Of a stretch of DNA of 64,000 nt, positions 50,582 through 62,600 are shown piece after piece. Source of the stretch: a virus; IMG/VR virus record IMGVR_UViG_3300028840_004170, positions 26,074 through 90,073 of that record. One strand, given 5' to 3'. Under the pieces are notes generated by a model. The model was not told where the DNA came from. It ran no database searches and saw only the letters and a list, made by a program, of their open reading frames with translations. The translations under genes and the position numbers were made by a program. Position 1 is the first letter of the stretch. Every line of letters starts with the position of its first letter.

Positions 50582-51411
50582 TGGCTAATAAACGAGACTT
50601 TAATCCATCTATACTTAAAAGTCTTGAGGAGTTGCTCCCCAAGCCTATGAACAACTATGGTAATTTCATTGTTGTAGAGGATGAGTCTATATATCCACTT
50701 AAAGGTAGTGTTCCATCTATAGCTCCTATGGTTTTTGCTTTGGTCCCACCAGATATACCTTCAACTAAACCACCATCAAATATTGAAAACTGGGTGAAAG
50801 ATAGCAAAGCAGATCAGGATAAAAGACGTACACAGTTTGAGATAGATGAAGTGAAAAGTAATGCTGAAGAGTCATTGAAAAATTTGAGATCAAGTAGAGA
50901 TAATATTGATAAGATCACAAAAAAAATGAGTGAAGTACCTCCTCTTGTATTGTTGATAAACCCATCTACTTTTAGTCATGATATGTCTAAGTTGATTATA
51001 GATGGGTCTTTTACACGGTCAGGGTATGTTCGTGAGCATTGGGGGGAGAATCTTGATACTGTGAGTTGTGATGGTACAATAGGTGGTTTTTATGGTATTC
51101 AAATGCAAGGGGGGAACCTTAAGCATCAAGTAATGATTACTCGTTCACATAAGAAAGCATCACTTTCATTTCAGAATTTAATGTCTCTAATTATGATATA
51201 CGAGAATAATGGTCGAGTGTATTCTGACCTTTACGACCGTAGGAGGGTTGTTTTGGTTGGTTCTGTTATGATGTTTTGGGATGGGAATGTGTATATTGGG
51301 AATTTCAATAATTTTACTGTTTCTGATCGTGAAGAAAATCCATATAATACTCCATACTCGTTTGAATTTGCTGTGAGTTCAATAATTGACGCTTATGGGC
51401 GAGGTAACTAA
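50581..51411 (+). CDS. Tail-end/baseplate protein (paralogue of the previous gene), GTG start
   Basis: The 276-residue product starts at GTG, overlapping the previous TAG (TAGTG). Its C-terminal 160 residues share the pattern of the 50018-50581 product. The N-terminal 120 residues add a polar linker and a helical part (KSNAEESLKNLRSSRDNIDK). A tandem duplication with a domain added to one copy is the likely origin. Confidence 0.6.
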   Translation: MANKRDFNPSILKSLEELLPKPMNNYGNFIVVEDESIYPLKGSVPSIAPMVFALVPPDIPSTKPPSNIENWVKDSKADQDKRRTQFEIDEVKSNAEESLKNLRSSRDNIDKITKKMSEVPPLVLLINPSTFSHDMSKLIIDGSFTRSGYVREHWGENLDTVSCDGTIGGFYGIQMQGGNLKHQVMITRSHKKASLSFQNLMSLIMIYENNGRVYSDLYDRRRVVLVGSVMMFWDGNVYIGNFNNFTVSDREENPYNTPYSFEFAVSSIIDAYGRGN

Positions 51412-54020
51412 TGGGTGTAGGATGGGAAAGACCCCCTTTATTTAAGGGGACATATAGATCAAAGAAGATAGTTAGGGTAGCTCCAGATGCTTTTGTACGC
51501 ATCAATGGTAAAATAGATCTTGCTCAATGTGTCAAATGTGAACGTAGCTTTGATATAAATCCATATGTGAATAGTATTTCTATTGATCTCAATATTGATT
51601 CAGTTCCAGGTAGTGCTTCGATATCCCTTTCTATACCAAGGCATGACATTAATAATTTCTACGGTGATGGTCATTTCTTGATTACAGAAATGATGGAAGT
51701 TGAAATTTTTATGAAAGGATACTTCAACGTATATGGGGTGCCTCAATACTACCCTGTTTTTTGGGGTCTTATCACTCAGGTATCTGAAAGTTACAGTTCT
51801 GGTGAACATTCTATTAGTTTGTCTTGTGCAGATATTTTGAAATGGTGGGAAAAGACAAGGTTGAATGTGACTCCTCATCTTTTTGAAGCTGGTATGACTA
51901 GAGCAGGGTACATACCATTGCTTGGTAATATCTTTGCTGGTGCTAATCCATATGATATCATTTTTTCATTGTCTCGAAATGTGACTGGGGATTTGTTTTT
52001 AGGTCAAAGGTCATTGCAATCTGGTCCTATTGATGCTTTCTCTCAGAAAGGTCAAATGGCAGTAGCTTCTATTATGAAGTATTGGAGAGAAAGGTTTGCT
52101 CGGTTTAAGAAATCTCTTGTTTTATATGGTATTAATGGTGCTAATTTGAGACCTTCAGCTTTATATGAAGCTGCTGACAAGTTAGAACAAAAGATGGCTA
52201 CGACTAAGAATAAAAGGTTGAGATCAAAACTCAGTAAAGAATATCGTAGATTAGCTAGTGATGCATTACATAAGTTGAAAAACGAAGATACCAACAAAAA
52301 TTTCTTGGACCCTACTAGTCCTGAAATAGTTGGTTGGAAAAATATGTTCACACAGGCTGGGCAAGTGAACCTGTGGGAATCTGAATATATGAGTAAGTTA
52401 GAAATAGCAAATCATATCAAAGATGTGATAAACTATGAATTCTTTATGGATACTACTGGAGATATCGTATTCAAGCCACCTTTTTGGAATCTTGATGTTC
52501 GAGGAAATTACCCTATAAGTTGGATTCAAGATATTGACGTGATTGATTGGGATTTTACTTCGTCTGAATCTGAAGTATATACAATGCTAACTATGAAAGG
52601 GTCTTATAGTTCCAGATCAGAATATGGTATTGCTTCAGAGATTTGTCCTTCGTGTACTGTGACTGATTATAAGTTACTATCCAAATATGGTTTAAGGGCA
52701 CATGATTACACTTCAGAATGGATCACAAGTCCAAAAGCATTATTCTTTCATGGCTTAGATGTTTTAGATCATGCCAATGCAAGAAGGTGTACTGGTTCTG
52801 TTACAATCCCACTTAGACCTGAGCTGCGAATGGGGTTCCCTATCTATATTGAGTCACGAGATGAGTTTTGGTACGTATCTGGTATTTCTCACACCATATC
52901 ATTTGGTGGTAGAGCTACAACTACATTGTCTCTTATGCAAAAAAGAGGTAAATTCATAGCTCCAAAAGATTTTGCTACTAGTGTTCCAGAACTTGAGAAA
53001 GCAAAGACCACTACTTATCAAAATAGAAGTTCTGATACTCCTAGAGATTCAAAGACTGGTCGTATTGAAGGGCATAAAAACATTGTGATGGTATATCATA
53101 AAGGTGCTCATGAAATTCCAGATAAAGAATTTGAGGCTATGCTAGGAGGCCAGACTAAAACAAAAAAAGGAAAGAAAGTATCATCATCGGTATTTGCTAA
53201 GCATGCAAAAGCAATATACAACCTTAGCTTAGAAGATATGTCTAAAGAAGATGCTATGGAGTTTTTGCATTCCTGGGGTAATCCAGGTTTAGGACAATAT
53301 GTTTATGCTCAGGTAAAGTCTGATTTAGCAAAACAAGCTGGTACTGTGAATATTGATTTGGCTCTTGATGGTCGTGAAACAGATGGGAAGCCACGTAAAA
53401 ATGTGAAAGCTAAGAATGAACTTCCGGCAAGAAAGAAAGCTGTTCGACTTGTATTTCCTGTGTCAGATAATTATGGGTATGAACATATTGGTAATTACTC
53501 CTATGGAAGAGGATTGACTTTGAGTGGTGGTGGGATACGAGAGCCTTCTGGAGGTATTTCTTTGGGGCAAACAGAAACACCAGATCTGTCAAGATTTTCT
53601 GATGTCATCAATTCAAGGGGGCTTGAGAATTTTCTCACTATGTCCCCTAGTAGTGATACTGATTTGGAAAGTAAACAAGCTTCAAGGAGAGATGTTGGGA
53701 CTCAGGGTGTGTCTACTTATACTATTGATGATCCACTCACTGTTGAAGTGGATTCTGTGTCTAAGGGTGTGGCATATACCAATTTGAATCCAATACAAGA
53801 AAAAGAAACTCTTTGTGATTGCACCTTAAGTAGAATGGAACTTGATTTCATATCTCTTCTATCAAATCGTGAAGGAGAGGGGGATTGGCAAAAAGTACGT
53901 GGAAGAGCTTCTACTAAAAGAGGTATGTCCGAATTATTAAGAGACATTTTTGCAGAAGATGATGCTCATTGGGATGAGCATGCTAAGTACGAAAAAGATA
54001 TACGGAGTAGTGATAAATGA
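51411..54020 (+). CDS. Baseplate hub-type protein
   Basis: The 869-residue product has the pattern of tail hub proteins (gp27/gpD-like): VNSISIDLNIDSVPGSASIS (about 53-72), LSIPRHDINNFYGDGHFLIT (73-92), then MEVEIFMKGYF and FWGLITQVSESYSSGEHSIS. A linker with helices follows, then a second beta region with TLSLMQKRGKFIAPKDF near residue 510. The last 350 residues are polar and appear unique. It starts at TAATG and overlaps the spike gene by ATGA, as hub and spike genes usually do. Confidence 0.75.
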   Translation: MGVGWERPPLFKGTYRSKKIVRVAPDAFVRINGKIDLAQCVKCERSFDINPYVNSISIDLNIDSVPGSASISLSIPRHDINNFYGDGHFLITEMMEVEIFMKGYFNVYGVPQYYPVFWGLITQVSESYSSGEHSISLSCADILKWWEKTRLNVTPHLFEAGMTRAGYIPLLGNIFAGANPYDIIFSLSRNVTGDLFLGQRSLQSGPIDAFSQKGQMAVASIMKYWRERFARFKKSLVLYGINGANLRPSALYEAADKLEQKMATTKNKRLRSKLSKEYRRLASDALHKLKNEDTNKNFLDPTSPEIVGWKNMFTQAGQVNLWESEYMSKLEIANHIKDVINYEFFMDTTGDIVFKPPFWNLDVRGNYPISWIQDIDVIDWDFTSSESEVYTMLTMKGSYSSRSEYGIASEICPSCTVTDYKLLSKYGLRAHDYTSEWITSPKALFFHGLDVLDHANARRCTGSVTIPLRPELRMGFPIYIESRDEFWYVSGISHTISFGGRATTTLSLMQKRGKFIAPKDFATSVPELEKAKTTTYQNRSSDTPRDSKTGRIEGHKNIVMVYHKGAHEIPDKEFEAMLGGQTKTKKGKKVSSSVFAKHAKAIYNLSLEDMSKEDAMEFLHSWGNPGLGQYVYAQVKSDLAKQAGTVNIDLALDGRETDGKPRKNVKAKNELPARKKAVRLVFPVSDNYGYEHIGNYSYGRGLTLSGGGIREPSGGISLGQTETPDLSRFSDVINSRGLENFLTMSPSSDTDLESKQASRRDVGTQGVSTYTIDDPLTVEVDSVSKGVAYTNLNPIQEKETLCDCTLSRMELDFISLLSNREGEGDWQKVRGRASTKRGMSELLRDIFAEDDAHWDEHAKYEKDIRSSDK

Positions 54021-56086
54021 GTGTTCAGCCACGATCTTCTAAATTTCTTACCGATGCAAGATCCAAATATGAGTTCTTACGTATTGGTCAGATCGTTAGA
54101 GTAGATTATGAGACATTACTGGCTGACATTGAATTTGTAGATGCCTCTGGTACTCGTTCTGAAGTGCCATTGTCTCAACCTATGGCTGGAGCCCGTTCTT
54201 TCTTGGGTGGTATCCCCGAAGTAGGGAGTATTGTAGTAGTTGGATTTAAACGATTCGTAAGTGGTCATGGTACTCCTATGATACTTGGGTATTTACCTAA
54301 GGGGTACTTGTCACAATTGAATTATGATCCTGTGGCTGTAGCCAATCCTAACGAAGCTCCCCTAGAAGACTTTCCAGCATTGTTTGGTACTACTAGATAT
54401 AAACTCAGGAAAATATATCCTGGAAACATACTAGCTAGTTCCAGTCAAGGATCTGACCTTGTGCTAGATCGGAATGTGAGGCTTTATTCTGCTGCTGGTG
54501 ATGAGGTATTTCTTCGAGCTGATGATCACACATTCCATGTTAATACTCTTAATTTCAATGAAGCTTTAGCATCAGGTAGAAGATATAGTGGGCTTATTTC
54601 TCGTAGTAAGTTATTACTTCCTGCTGATATATTTGATGAAGATGGTATGGTAAATACATCACATCCTGCATTTGATATACTAGATGATTGGGATTGGTTT
54701 GATGATGATTACAATCTTCTTCCAGAGGTGAATTTCAAAGAATTCCCCACCTGTGTTCTTCCAAATGGTAAACGGTACTATGTGGTTCCAGCGTCTACAG
54801 ACTACAATTCACCTTATGACAAACAGACTTTTTCTTATGTGGAAGATCGTCTTGAAATAAATCATACTTCTGACGGAATACTCCAAGTTTCAGAAGGGGT
54901 AGATGGTATAGAAGTTGACTACGATTATCCTCTCATCGAAAGAGTATATGGTACATATGTAGGGAACAGTATCTATACAGATAAAGATCGAGTCAATTAT
55001 GGAAAGGTCCTAAGACCAATTCTGTTTGGTGGTAAAGATTCTGTTCCTGGTGATATCACTCCTTCTCTTGTGCCATGTGCAAGAGGTACAGATAATGAAG
55101 ATGAGAGACTAGCAGCAGCATTCGTATATCGTCTTATTCGTCCTGACCAAAGAGGTGAAATCTTTATTGCTCATGATAAGGGTGGGCATGCCTTCTATCA
55201 CTATCCTGCAACCACAAGTGCTCATCCATTAGGTGAGGGAAAGTCTGTTTCTTTTAACACTCATGGTAATGTGAAGGCTGTCATAGGCAAGGATGGTGAG
55301 GGTGCAAAGAGCCTTGATATAACTACAGGTGGGTCAATTGACCTGAATCTTGGTAAAGATGCTGCTGGGTATAGTTTCAATCAAACCCTGACTGGATCAG
55401 CAAATATTGAGATTCGAGGTAAGGACAATGATGGTAACGGGTACCGATTTGTCTGTGAAGGTACCTGCGTTGAAAGTTTGAGAGGTGGGAAGTTTTCCAC
55501 TGTGTTTGGGAACTTCAAGGAAGAAGTCAGTGGTACGAAAGATGAGCGTTACAATAAAATAACCCAAAAAGTGATAGGTGAGCATTCAACTTTTGTGGGT
55601 GAAAAGAAAAGTGTTACTGTTAAAGGTAATGTGGAAGCTACATATGCTGAAGGCATAAAGGAAACTATAATAGAAGGAGATTTTGAACGAGAAAATCTGA
55701 TTGGGAATTCAAAATTAACCCTAGTCGCTGGAGACCAAATAGCACTCCTCACCTTAGGGAACCTTAAAGAGACTTTGACTGCTGGGGATCGAGTCACAGA
55801 AATTGTAGCTGGTAATTGGAAAGTAAGTGTCACAACAGGAAGTGTTGCTATTAATGTCACTTCAGGTAATATAGATATCAAGACATTAGCTGGTAATGTG
55901 ACATTGGATGGTTTACAAGTGAATGTGGTAGGAAAAGTAAAAGTAGTGATAGATGCCCCACTGGTCGATATTGGTAAGGTATTAGCAGGTGGTGTGGTTT
56001 CTGGTACAGGCCCACCCAACCCAGGAGGTCATCTTGATTATATGACGGGTATGCCACTTATGGGCTCCCCAACTGTAAAGGTGTGA
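54017..56086 (+). CDS. Central baseplate spike (gp5/VgrG-like)
   Basis: The 689-residue product begins with an OB-fold-like domain: RIGQIVRVDYETLLADIEFV (about 22-41) and GGIPEVGSIVVVGFKRFVSG (about 64-83). This is followed by a linker domain. The C-terminal part (about 500-665) consists of short strands with regular turns (GNVEATYAEGIKETIIEGDF and on), the repeat style of triple-stranded beta-helix spikes. The end is Gly/Pro-rich. It follows the hub gene with an ATGA overlap and would pierce the cell envelope. Confidence 0.8.
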   Translation: MSVQPRSSKFLTDARSKYEFLRIGQIVRVDYETLLADIEFVDASGTRSEVPLSQPMAGARSFLGGIPEVGSIVVVGFKRFVSGHGTPMILGYLPKGYLSQLNYDPVAVANPNEAPLEDFPALFGTTRYKLRKIYPGNILASSSQGSDLVLDRNVRLYSAAGDEVFLRADDHTFHVNTLNFNEALASGRRYSGLISRSKLLLPADIFDEDGMVNTSHPAFDILDDWDWFDDDYNLLPEVNFKEFPTCVLPNGKRYYVVPASTDYNSPYDKQTFSYVEDRLEINHTSDGILQVSEGVDGIEVDYDYPLIERVYGTYVGNSIYTDKDRVNYGKVLRPILFGGKDSVPGDITPSLVPCARGTDNEDERLAAAFVYRLIRPDQRGEIFIAHDKGGHAFYHYPATTSAHPLGEGKSVSFNTHGNVKAVIGKDGEGAKSLDITTGGSIDLNLGKDAAGYSFNQTLTGSANIEIRGKDNDGNGYRFVCEGTCVESLRGGKFSTVFGNFKEEVSGTKDERYNKITQKVIGEHSTFVGEKKSVTVKGNVEATYAEGIKETIIEGDFERENLIGNSKLTLVAGDQIALLTLGNLKETLTAGDRVTEIVAGNWKVSVTTGSVAINVTSGNIDIKTLAGNVTLDGLQVNVVGKVKVVIDAPLVDIGKVLAGGVVSGTGPPNPGGHLDYMTGMPLMGSPTVKV

Positions 56087-56087
56087 T

Positions 56088-56681
56088 ATGCCCCTGACTC
56101 CTCCAGGACTTATGGGGCTATTGTCCCCTCTTATGAGTGGTGCTGGGTTTGCTGGCACAATGGCTCAACCTATGGCATTGGCTATTTCCAATGCTGTCAC
56201 AACTTATCTTCTATCTCTTCAAGTGAAAACAACTGATGTTGGTACTTTTGGGACTGGTGTTGGTACAGGGAAAGTGATAATCACTCCACCTCAACTTGTG
56301 GGTCCCCTTCTTGGTGCTGCTACAGCAAACAATTTGAAGGGTACATCAACTCCTGGGCTCATGACAGCTATCGGGAATGCTGTGGCTTCTTTCATAGCTT
56401 CAATGGCTATTGTGCAGACACAACATCCTACTGTAGCTGTGGGGTCAGGGATAGGGCAGTTATTGATTATAGGAGGACCAGCCCCTTTACAGGGGCAGCT
56501 AATGGGTATGCTTTCAGCAGGGGGTTTTGCGGGACAATCTACACCCTCTTTTGCAACTGCCGTGGCTCAAGGATTGACACAAGGGTTAGCTACTGCTCAG
56601 ATAATTCAGGTGATTGCTGGATCTCCAGTTGTACCTCCACCAGTACCATCATCTGGAGTTGGAATTGGGAAAATGTTATGA
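56088..56681 (+). CDS. Hydrophobic triple-repeat protein
   Basis: The 197-residue product is made of three repeats of about 60-65 residues. Each has a Pro-rich start, an LMG/LLG-type segment, a helical part (ALAISNAVTTYLLSLQVKTT; LMTAIGNAVASFIASMAIVQ; FATAVAQGLTQGLATAQIIQ) and a Gly-Val-Gly end (GTGVGTGKVI; VGSGIGQLLI; GVGIGKML). The helices lack charges, but the repeats look more like packed virion domains than membrane spans. It sits between the spike and the giant baseplate gene, so it may be a spike-tip or baseplate piece. Confidence 0.6.
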   Translation: MPLTPPGLMGLLSPLMSGAGFAGTMAQPMALAISNAVTTYLLSLQVKTTDVGTFGTGVGTGKVIITPPQLVGPLLGAATANNLKGTSTPGLMTAIGNAVASFIASMAIVQTQHPTVAVGSGIGQLLIIGGPAPLQGQLMGMLSAGGFAGQSTPSFATAVAQGLTQGLATAQIIQVIAGSPVVPPPVPSSGVGIGKML

Positions 56682-59600
56682 GTGCTATTGAATTAAATCT
56701 TTCAGGATGGGTGCTAAGAAAACCCAAGGTGGCAGAATCGAATTCTCCAAATACCTCTGCACCTGATACACAGGAACTTTCAGGGTTCAGTCCTACGGAA
56801 CGAGCTGATTATATGGTAGCAGCTCTTAACAATGGCTGGATGCATGAAATAGAGTTTGCTTGGGTAGCAAACAAGGACCGTGGTCAGTTTGGTTTTTCTG
56901 ATGCAGATCAGAGATGGACACCTTTACCTGGACGTTCCCCTCTTTCGTTGGGATCATTGTCAAATACTGAAAGGTTGGTTGCAGCTCCTATCCCTACTGA
57001 TACTTATCCGTATCGATTTTACATTTCAGATCCTAGCAGTTCAGATTTGACTACTTTCAATGTAGTTTCCTCTTTCACATCTCCAGCTTCTCTTGCAGCA
57101 GGGACTGTTGAGATCCATGATACTTCAGGTGAGTTGAATTTTTCTCAGGATGATGTAGATGATTTTGAAGGGGATGCAGTTTATTATCAGACTGAAGGAT
57201 TTGTGAACTATGGGGATGAGAGTAAATACCGTTTAGGGGCTTTAGAAGACCCTCTAGACGCTTATCGTCTTGCTCTTAATCCCATTCCTTCCCCTACACA
57301 GTTTCCAATCATTAGAATTGGAAATAGACTTCCTCTTACCCCTGTAGCTGTGAACACAGAGGCTAATTTTACTAGTCCTAGTGCTGGTACTGTGCAATGG
57401 GCAAAAGACAAGGGAACTTTGAATTTTAGTTCTACAGATATCACTAATTACGAAGGTGATATGGTGTATTACTGGGGGGCTTATGATTCTTTTGATAGTC
57501 CTGGATCACCTGGATTGAGTGCTAAAACGTATAGTCTTGGTACTATTGACATTTCAAATCCCGCTAATCCTACTACTACTGGTTCTATGCCTCCTAGTGC
57601 TGTGCCTTCCAGTGGTGGAGATGTCATAATTTATTTCACTTTTGCCACAGCTTATCGTCGAGTCACAGAGACTAATATTGTGTCAAGTTTTTCTACTACG
57701 GTGAAATATGGAGAAGTAGAACTCAAAACTGATGGTACTATCAAGTTCAATTATGCTGAGGCAAGACGATATAAGATTCCTTTATCCTGGAATGTTTATG
57801 CTGTGGTCTGTGATTATGATTTGAGTAGTGAAGATGTTGGGGTGCGGTATTTCCGTAGTTTAGTCAATAAGGATGGTTCTGATTCTGATGTTACAGATCT
57901 TAATTGTCTAGTCACTGTAGAAGATCAGACTCTGATTTCAGGTCTTATTGCATCTCCTATTCAAGCATTGCCAGTATCCCCTATAGAACCACCTCTTTCA
58001 GCTCCATACAAAAACCCTTCATTTAGAATTGAGGGAAAGGGGATCACAACATTACAGGACCTCAAAACTAGTTCTAGTGCTGGTGTGGGTTTTTTGCTTG
58101 ATTATGAGACAAAAGAATTGACTCTTGCTTACAGGAGGAAGTTTGATATCAGTCTTGACACAGATGCTTCATTTTACAACTTTGAGGATGTTGGGATTGT
58201 TCAGTACGGTTTTGTGTTAAGAGATGGTCCTGAGGCTGGTCCAAATACGGACATGTCAGAAGGAGATGATTATCTCTTAGAATCTAATGGTGGAGCAATA
58301 TTCTTTATCAATCGATTTGGTAAGACTCTTGACACTGGAACAAAGGGTCAAGTCACATCGGCAACAACATTTAGAGATACTACGGCTGATTTCACAGGGT
58401 TTGCTGGGAAACAATTAGTGATCTTATCAGGTCCAAATAAGGCTTCCTACCTTATTGATTCAATTACTAGTAGTGTTGAATTAGAAATCGAAAGTAGTAT
58501 TCCATTTCCTTCTACAGGTACTCGTATCGCTTATGAGATATGGGATGAACCAGAGATATTGGGAGATAGAGTCTGGGAAGAGCTTCAATTGCCTGAAGAT
58601 TATTTCAAGTTGAAGAAACTTTTTCCTATTGGCACAATATCAAATAGTCCTAGAAGAACAATTCCTATTGTAGACATTTCAGCTCGTGTTGAATTTCAGC
58701 TAGATGCTGATACTATTGATATTTCCTGGGTTGAAACAAATGGTGATTTTGGAACTCCCAGTGCTGGTACTGCTGAAGTCTCAAAAGAAACTGGGGATGT
58801 AAATTTCTCAGCAGCAGACCTCACTACTTATAGTGGTCAGACAGTATGGATCTCATGGTGGTTATATCCTTCAGATTACATGGTAAATTCTGGTAATGGA
58901 GGTATATATCTCAACACACCTCTATTGAATTGGGAAAGACTGAAGGCTTTTTACTACACAGAAGAGGGTGGCGATTTACAAGAGGAACACCTTGTAGTTC
59001 GTATTTGGGATGAGATTTGTGTGATCACCCCTGGTTCTGTGGATGTGCCATTTAATCCTGATGATCGAGAAACAGATTCCAGTTTTGGCATTTTGGTGTA
59101 CCGAGGTGATGTTACCAGTGGTGTTGGGAGATTCTACAAGTTATCTGATACTGAAACCAGTGAAAAAGTATCTGTTGATTGGGATACGAATACCCTAACA
59201 TTCATAGATCCTTTGGCAGGAGATGATGAAGTCACTGTAGAATACTATATCATTGATCCTGTTGGGGGTGAAAAGTCATTCACTTTATCTACCTACCCAA
59301 TATTTTTCCCAAGCTATGATTTCGAGGTAGGTACAAATGAATTCATAGCCTGGGGAGATGTGTCTTCAGTTTTTGTAGCAGATCAGTTTGTGTTTCTGGG
59401 TGGGAACGACATTTATAGAGTTTCAAGCTCATCATATGCATCAGGTAAGACCACAGTGACTTTGGCTTCTTATCTTCGTAAAACATACAAAGTACCAACA
59501 TTTTTGGTATCAAGCCAACCCCTGGATTCAAATTACTTTGAGCCTGTAACTGAGCGTTTTGAGAAAACTCAGAAAGGAAGCTATGCTCTAAATTTCAAAA

Positions 59601-62600
59601 CTATTGTGACTGGTATCAGTGTTGGTACTATCCTGACTCTGGGTGGCGATGACTATTTGGTTTTGGGTGTAGCTATTGAAGATAACCGTACTGTAGTTCA
59701 AGTTGGTTCCAAGTTCCCTTCAGAATATTACTACACACCAGGAGCTTTGGAGCGATCTATCCGACCTGTGTTTCCAGATCAGACAACAGAATTTGTGACA
59801 AGTCTCCCATTGGTTACCACAGAGCCATTTACTCTTCGTCTCAGGAATAAAAATGCCGGTACTGTTGAGGAACTAGTTTTGGATACTGATTTGAGTGTAT
59901 CTGAATCAGGTGCCCTTTTACTACTAACCAAGGCATTAGGTTCCAATGATATTCTTGAATTCAATTACGCTGGTAGAGAAACGTATGATGAAGACCATGA
60001 ATTCTCAGGAGAGTATATTTACAGATATGTGCCTGATGATTCAAATCAGTTCTTGGGGGCTTCTATTATTGCCTCTTATACCGTCTATAACCCAGATACA
60101 CTGTATTTCAGGGTAGAGCCTTTCAATACCATTGCTCTTGAAGTTTCATCTGCCCTGGGGGAAGCTGCGGCTTCTCAAGCACCTTCTTCAGGTCCTCCTG
60201 GCCCACCACCCCCACCACCAGCTCTAAATGAGAAAGGGAAGAGCACTTTCTACTGGGATTATGGTGATACTGTAGACAGTGATGCCGTGGCAAGAAGGTA
60301 TTTGTTATATTACAATGATGTCTGCAATTTGATAGAAGACCTTTTGGCATATTTTGATGGTAGAGTTGTGGGGGATATTCACGGGAAGTTCCTTTTTACA
60401 GACAGTCTTTACACAACTCCTGTTGAACCAAGTGCTGCTGTGAATCATATCGATAGCATTATCTATATTTCACCAGCTTGGCCTGCATTCCCATCCCCTC
60501 CTTTCCCACCTGGATTCCCACCACGTCGTTCACAGGCAATGTGGAAGGGTTCAAGATATAGTCGTCTATATCCTGAATATGGTAAATTCTTTGGTGCTAG
60601 CTCTCCTACAGAAGGGGCTGGTCCTGGTTATTCATTCCCTGATGAATTTTTGAAAGAGATTTATGAAATTGGTCGTGAGAATTTAGCAAGTATTTCAGGT
60701 GTGAAAGACCGTCCAGCTCGAACCAAACTTCTCAATTCAATAGCTTCAGGAGAAAGTTCAGCTACATTAGAAGTAGAGAGTGCTTCTGAAGATGGTGAGG
60801 AATTCATGGTTCCTGGGTTTGCTGTTGATGATGAGGTGATGATAGGACGTACCTCAAATCCATATCTTGTGGCTGGGATAGTTACAGCAGTAGATACAGG
60901 GTCCACTCCGAATACAATCACTGTTGATTTCGTTTCATATAGCCTTACCCCCACATTACCACCCCCCAGTGGTACTACATGCCCTGCTCTTTTACCTAAT
61001 GACACGGTATATCATAATCCATTTTGGTGGGAAGATGATGGTGGCGGGAACCCAATTGGTCATTTCCAAACATATAAGACAGGGCTTGATTTTGCAGTGG
61101 ATATGAAAGCTGGGAATCTTATCAATATGGGGTTCCCATTCCCACTTCCAGGTCAGACTCCAATTCAACCATTGTCTTACCTAGAAGGTAAGATTAGTTA
61201 CGGCAATGCCCTTACAGAACCATACCGATTCCCAGCTTTGGATGGGCAAGTATACAATGATTGGAATGACAGAGAAATTCCATTCAAGATCAATGCAACA
61301 GCAAACTTTGATTTTGTATTTGAGGGTGAAGAAGATCTTATAGATGCTATTACGGCAAATACTCTTGAGGGTGTTCGAGATACTGATGGTGATATTTTGT
61401 CAGATCGTCAGACTTTTGAGGGAGATATTGCTGGATACAATCTTGAAGTTAATGATGAGCTGATTCTTCTTACAGGTTCAAATACAGGTCGTTATCTTAT
61501 CACATCTTTTCCAACTTCTGTGCAAGCTAAGGTAGCAGCATTTAAACATCGTCAAGATGGTACTGTTGATTATGAGATCTGGGATTCTACTGAAACAACT
61601 CTTAGGACCAGTGGGACTACAGCTAATATCCAAACTGACCTTCTGACACTTCAAGACACGGGTAAAAATTTCCCCGTAGCTGGAGTTATTGTTGGGGATA
61701 AACTTATCGTTAATTCAACTTCTGGGTACTACAATAACGGGACATATTGGATACAGACGGTTGCTACTACCACAGTTTCGGTGCGAGCCTTTAGTACCTC
61801 AGAGACTGGTGTTTCATTCGATATCAAACGAGGTACAAGCACTACTGGTCGGGCTTCTGGTGATACAGGGTATTTTGACACCACTACGGTTTTCATTGAT
61901 CCTAATGCTACATGGGAAACAGATGAATTGGTGAAGGGAGATACTCTGGTAATCCCTGAAGGGAAGAATCGGGGGAACTGGAGAATCAATAGTATTGATA
62001 GTGAAACTCAAATGACTCTTCAGGATGCTGTCCGAGTTGCTGAGGATGGGACAGGTGGTAGTCTAACTGACACAGGGGCAAATGATCGTCTTGATGTTTC
62101 TGGCACAGTATTTCAAAGTAGTGATGTGGGTCGTAAAATAACCATCACAGGTACTTCTAACGGAAATGATGGGACATATACTATTCTATCTTTTATTGAT
62201 AGCAACAGTATCACAATTAGTGGAAGTTTCCCAGGGACCCTCCCTGATACAGGGAATTGGGCTCTATGCGTTGATTACAAAGTTGATGATGTGAGACGTG
62301 AATCTCAATATATAGCAGATTGGAGAACAAAACTTCTAGAAGAACAGTCTGAACTTCAAGATGTTACTTTCCAAGGTATTTTGGATGACCTTTTTGATAC
62401 TCTATATGATACATCAGCCTTTGTTTCTGGGACTTCCGGTGCGGTGACTGGGGCTCAAACTTTCCAAGACACTTCAAAAGATTTTGAAGTTCTAGGTGTA
62501 GTGAAGGGAGATATTCTAGAAATATCTTCAGGTGTAAATGCTGGTATGTGGTGGGTAGAAGAAGTCAGTGGAGATACCATTACTATTCCAAGTACAGATG

